Of a stretch of 64,000 nt of DNA, positions 63,951 to 64,000 are shown in pieces (within the stretch, counting starts at the first letter, position 1; each line of letters starts with the position of its first letter). Source of the stretch: Photobacterium angustum (lineage in GTDB: Bacteria; Pseudomonadota; Gammaproteobacteria; Enterobacterales; Vibrionaceae); contig NZ_PYOM01000005.1 of NCBI RefSeq assembly GCF_003026365.1, positions 1-64,000 of the forward strand, given 5' to 3'. A program made the translations under genes and the position numbers. The notes under the pieces were generated by a model that did not search any database, was not told the origin of the DNA, and saw only the letters and a list, made by a program, of their open reading frames with translations.

Positions 63951-64000
63951 TCATCTCTCGTCTTTTAATGAAATCTAACACCGCACTAAGCAGAAAAATT

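Overview
The window looks like a chromosomal segment of a low-GC gammaproteobacterium of the Vibrionaceae, most likely Photobacterium. This rests on recognised gene families (hrpA, zntB, maeA, sanA, yjjI-yjjW, divergent folE and moeA-moeB, selO, gpmA, metC, eptA with a two-component system) and on AT-rich spacers; no rRNA, tRNA, prophage, CRISPR array or complete insertion sequence was seen. The genus is an inference, not a database result.

Layout. 0.5-3.1 kb: a secreted LruC-domain protein. 3.2-13.7 kb: hrpA, a Tat-exported phosphoesterase, a MATE exporter with a divergent AraC regulator, zntB and a TerB-like protein. 13.7-19.5 kb: a second LruC locus with two tandem modules, each an LruC protein followed by a small lipoprotein. 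19.5-30.5 kb: an HrpB-like helicase, an Asp-type (mycobacterial-type) menB, a 61-residue protein, maeA, sanA, a DASS carrier, and a TerC/Alx protein behind a yybP-ykoY-type manganese riboswitch. 30.5-42.5 kb: a HAD phosphatase, an L,D-transpeptidase, a DUF333 lipoprotein, a glycyl-radical enzyme with its activase, a LysR regulator, folE, moeA-moeB, a DUF2059 protein and a nucleoside transporter. 42.5-44.6 kb: a small accessory patch (gene remnant, PhzF-like gene with a damaged 5' end, GNAT gene, dispersed repeat). 44.7-61.6 kb: a glutaredoxin, a CvfB-like RNA-binding protein, cfa, a nicotinamidase-like hydrolase, a crystallin-fold secreted protein, selO, gpmA with a Fur box, metC, an LTA-synthase-like sulfatase, an orphan toxin-like protein, and eptA with its two-component system. 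61.7-64 kb: a second accessory patch (NTF2-like protein, channel-like protein, GNAT protein) with another copy of the repeat.

The most interesting system is the LruC set. Three paralogues share a GEVED-type segment and a C-terminal LruC segment. Two are exported full-length proteins with a propeller-like front half, and both sit behind a conserved sigma-54-like promoter and a second conserved block about 220-320 bp further upstream. The third has become a predicted lipoprotein in which the propeller is replaced by an acidic linker. Two small lipoproteins with a shared C-terminal domain follow LruC genes. I infer a co-regulated cell-surface or matrix system made by repeated duplication; its function is unknown.

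A second theme is the 110-120 bp imperfect-palindrome repeat found at 44.4-44.5 kb and 63.1-63.2 kb, each immediately upstream of a small minus-strand accessory gene. It resembles an integron attC site, or another mobile intergenic repeat.
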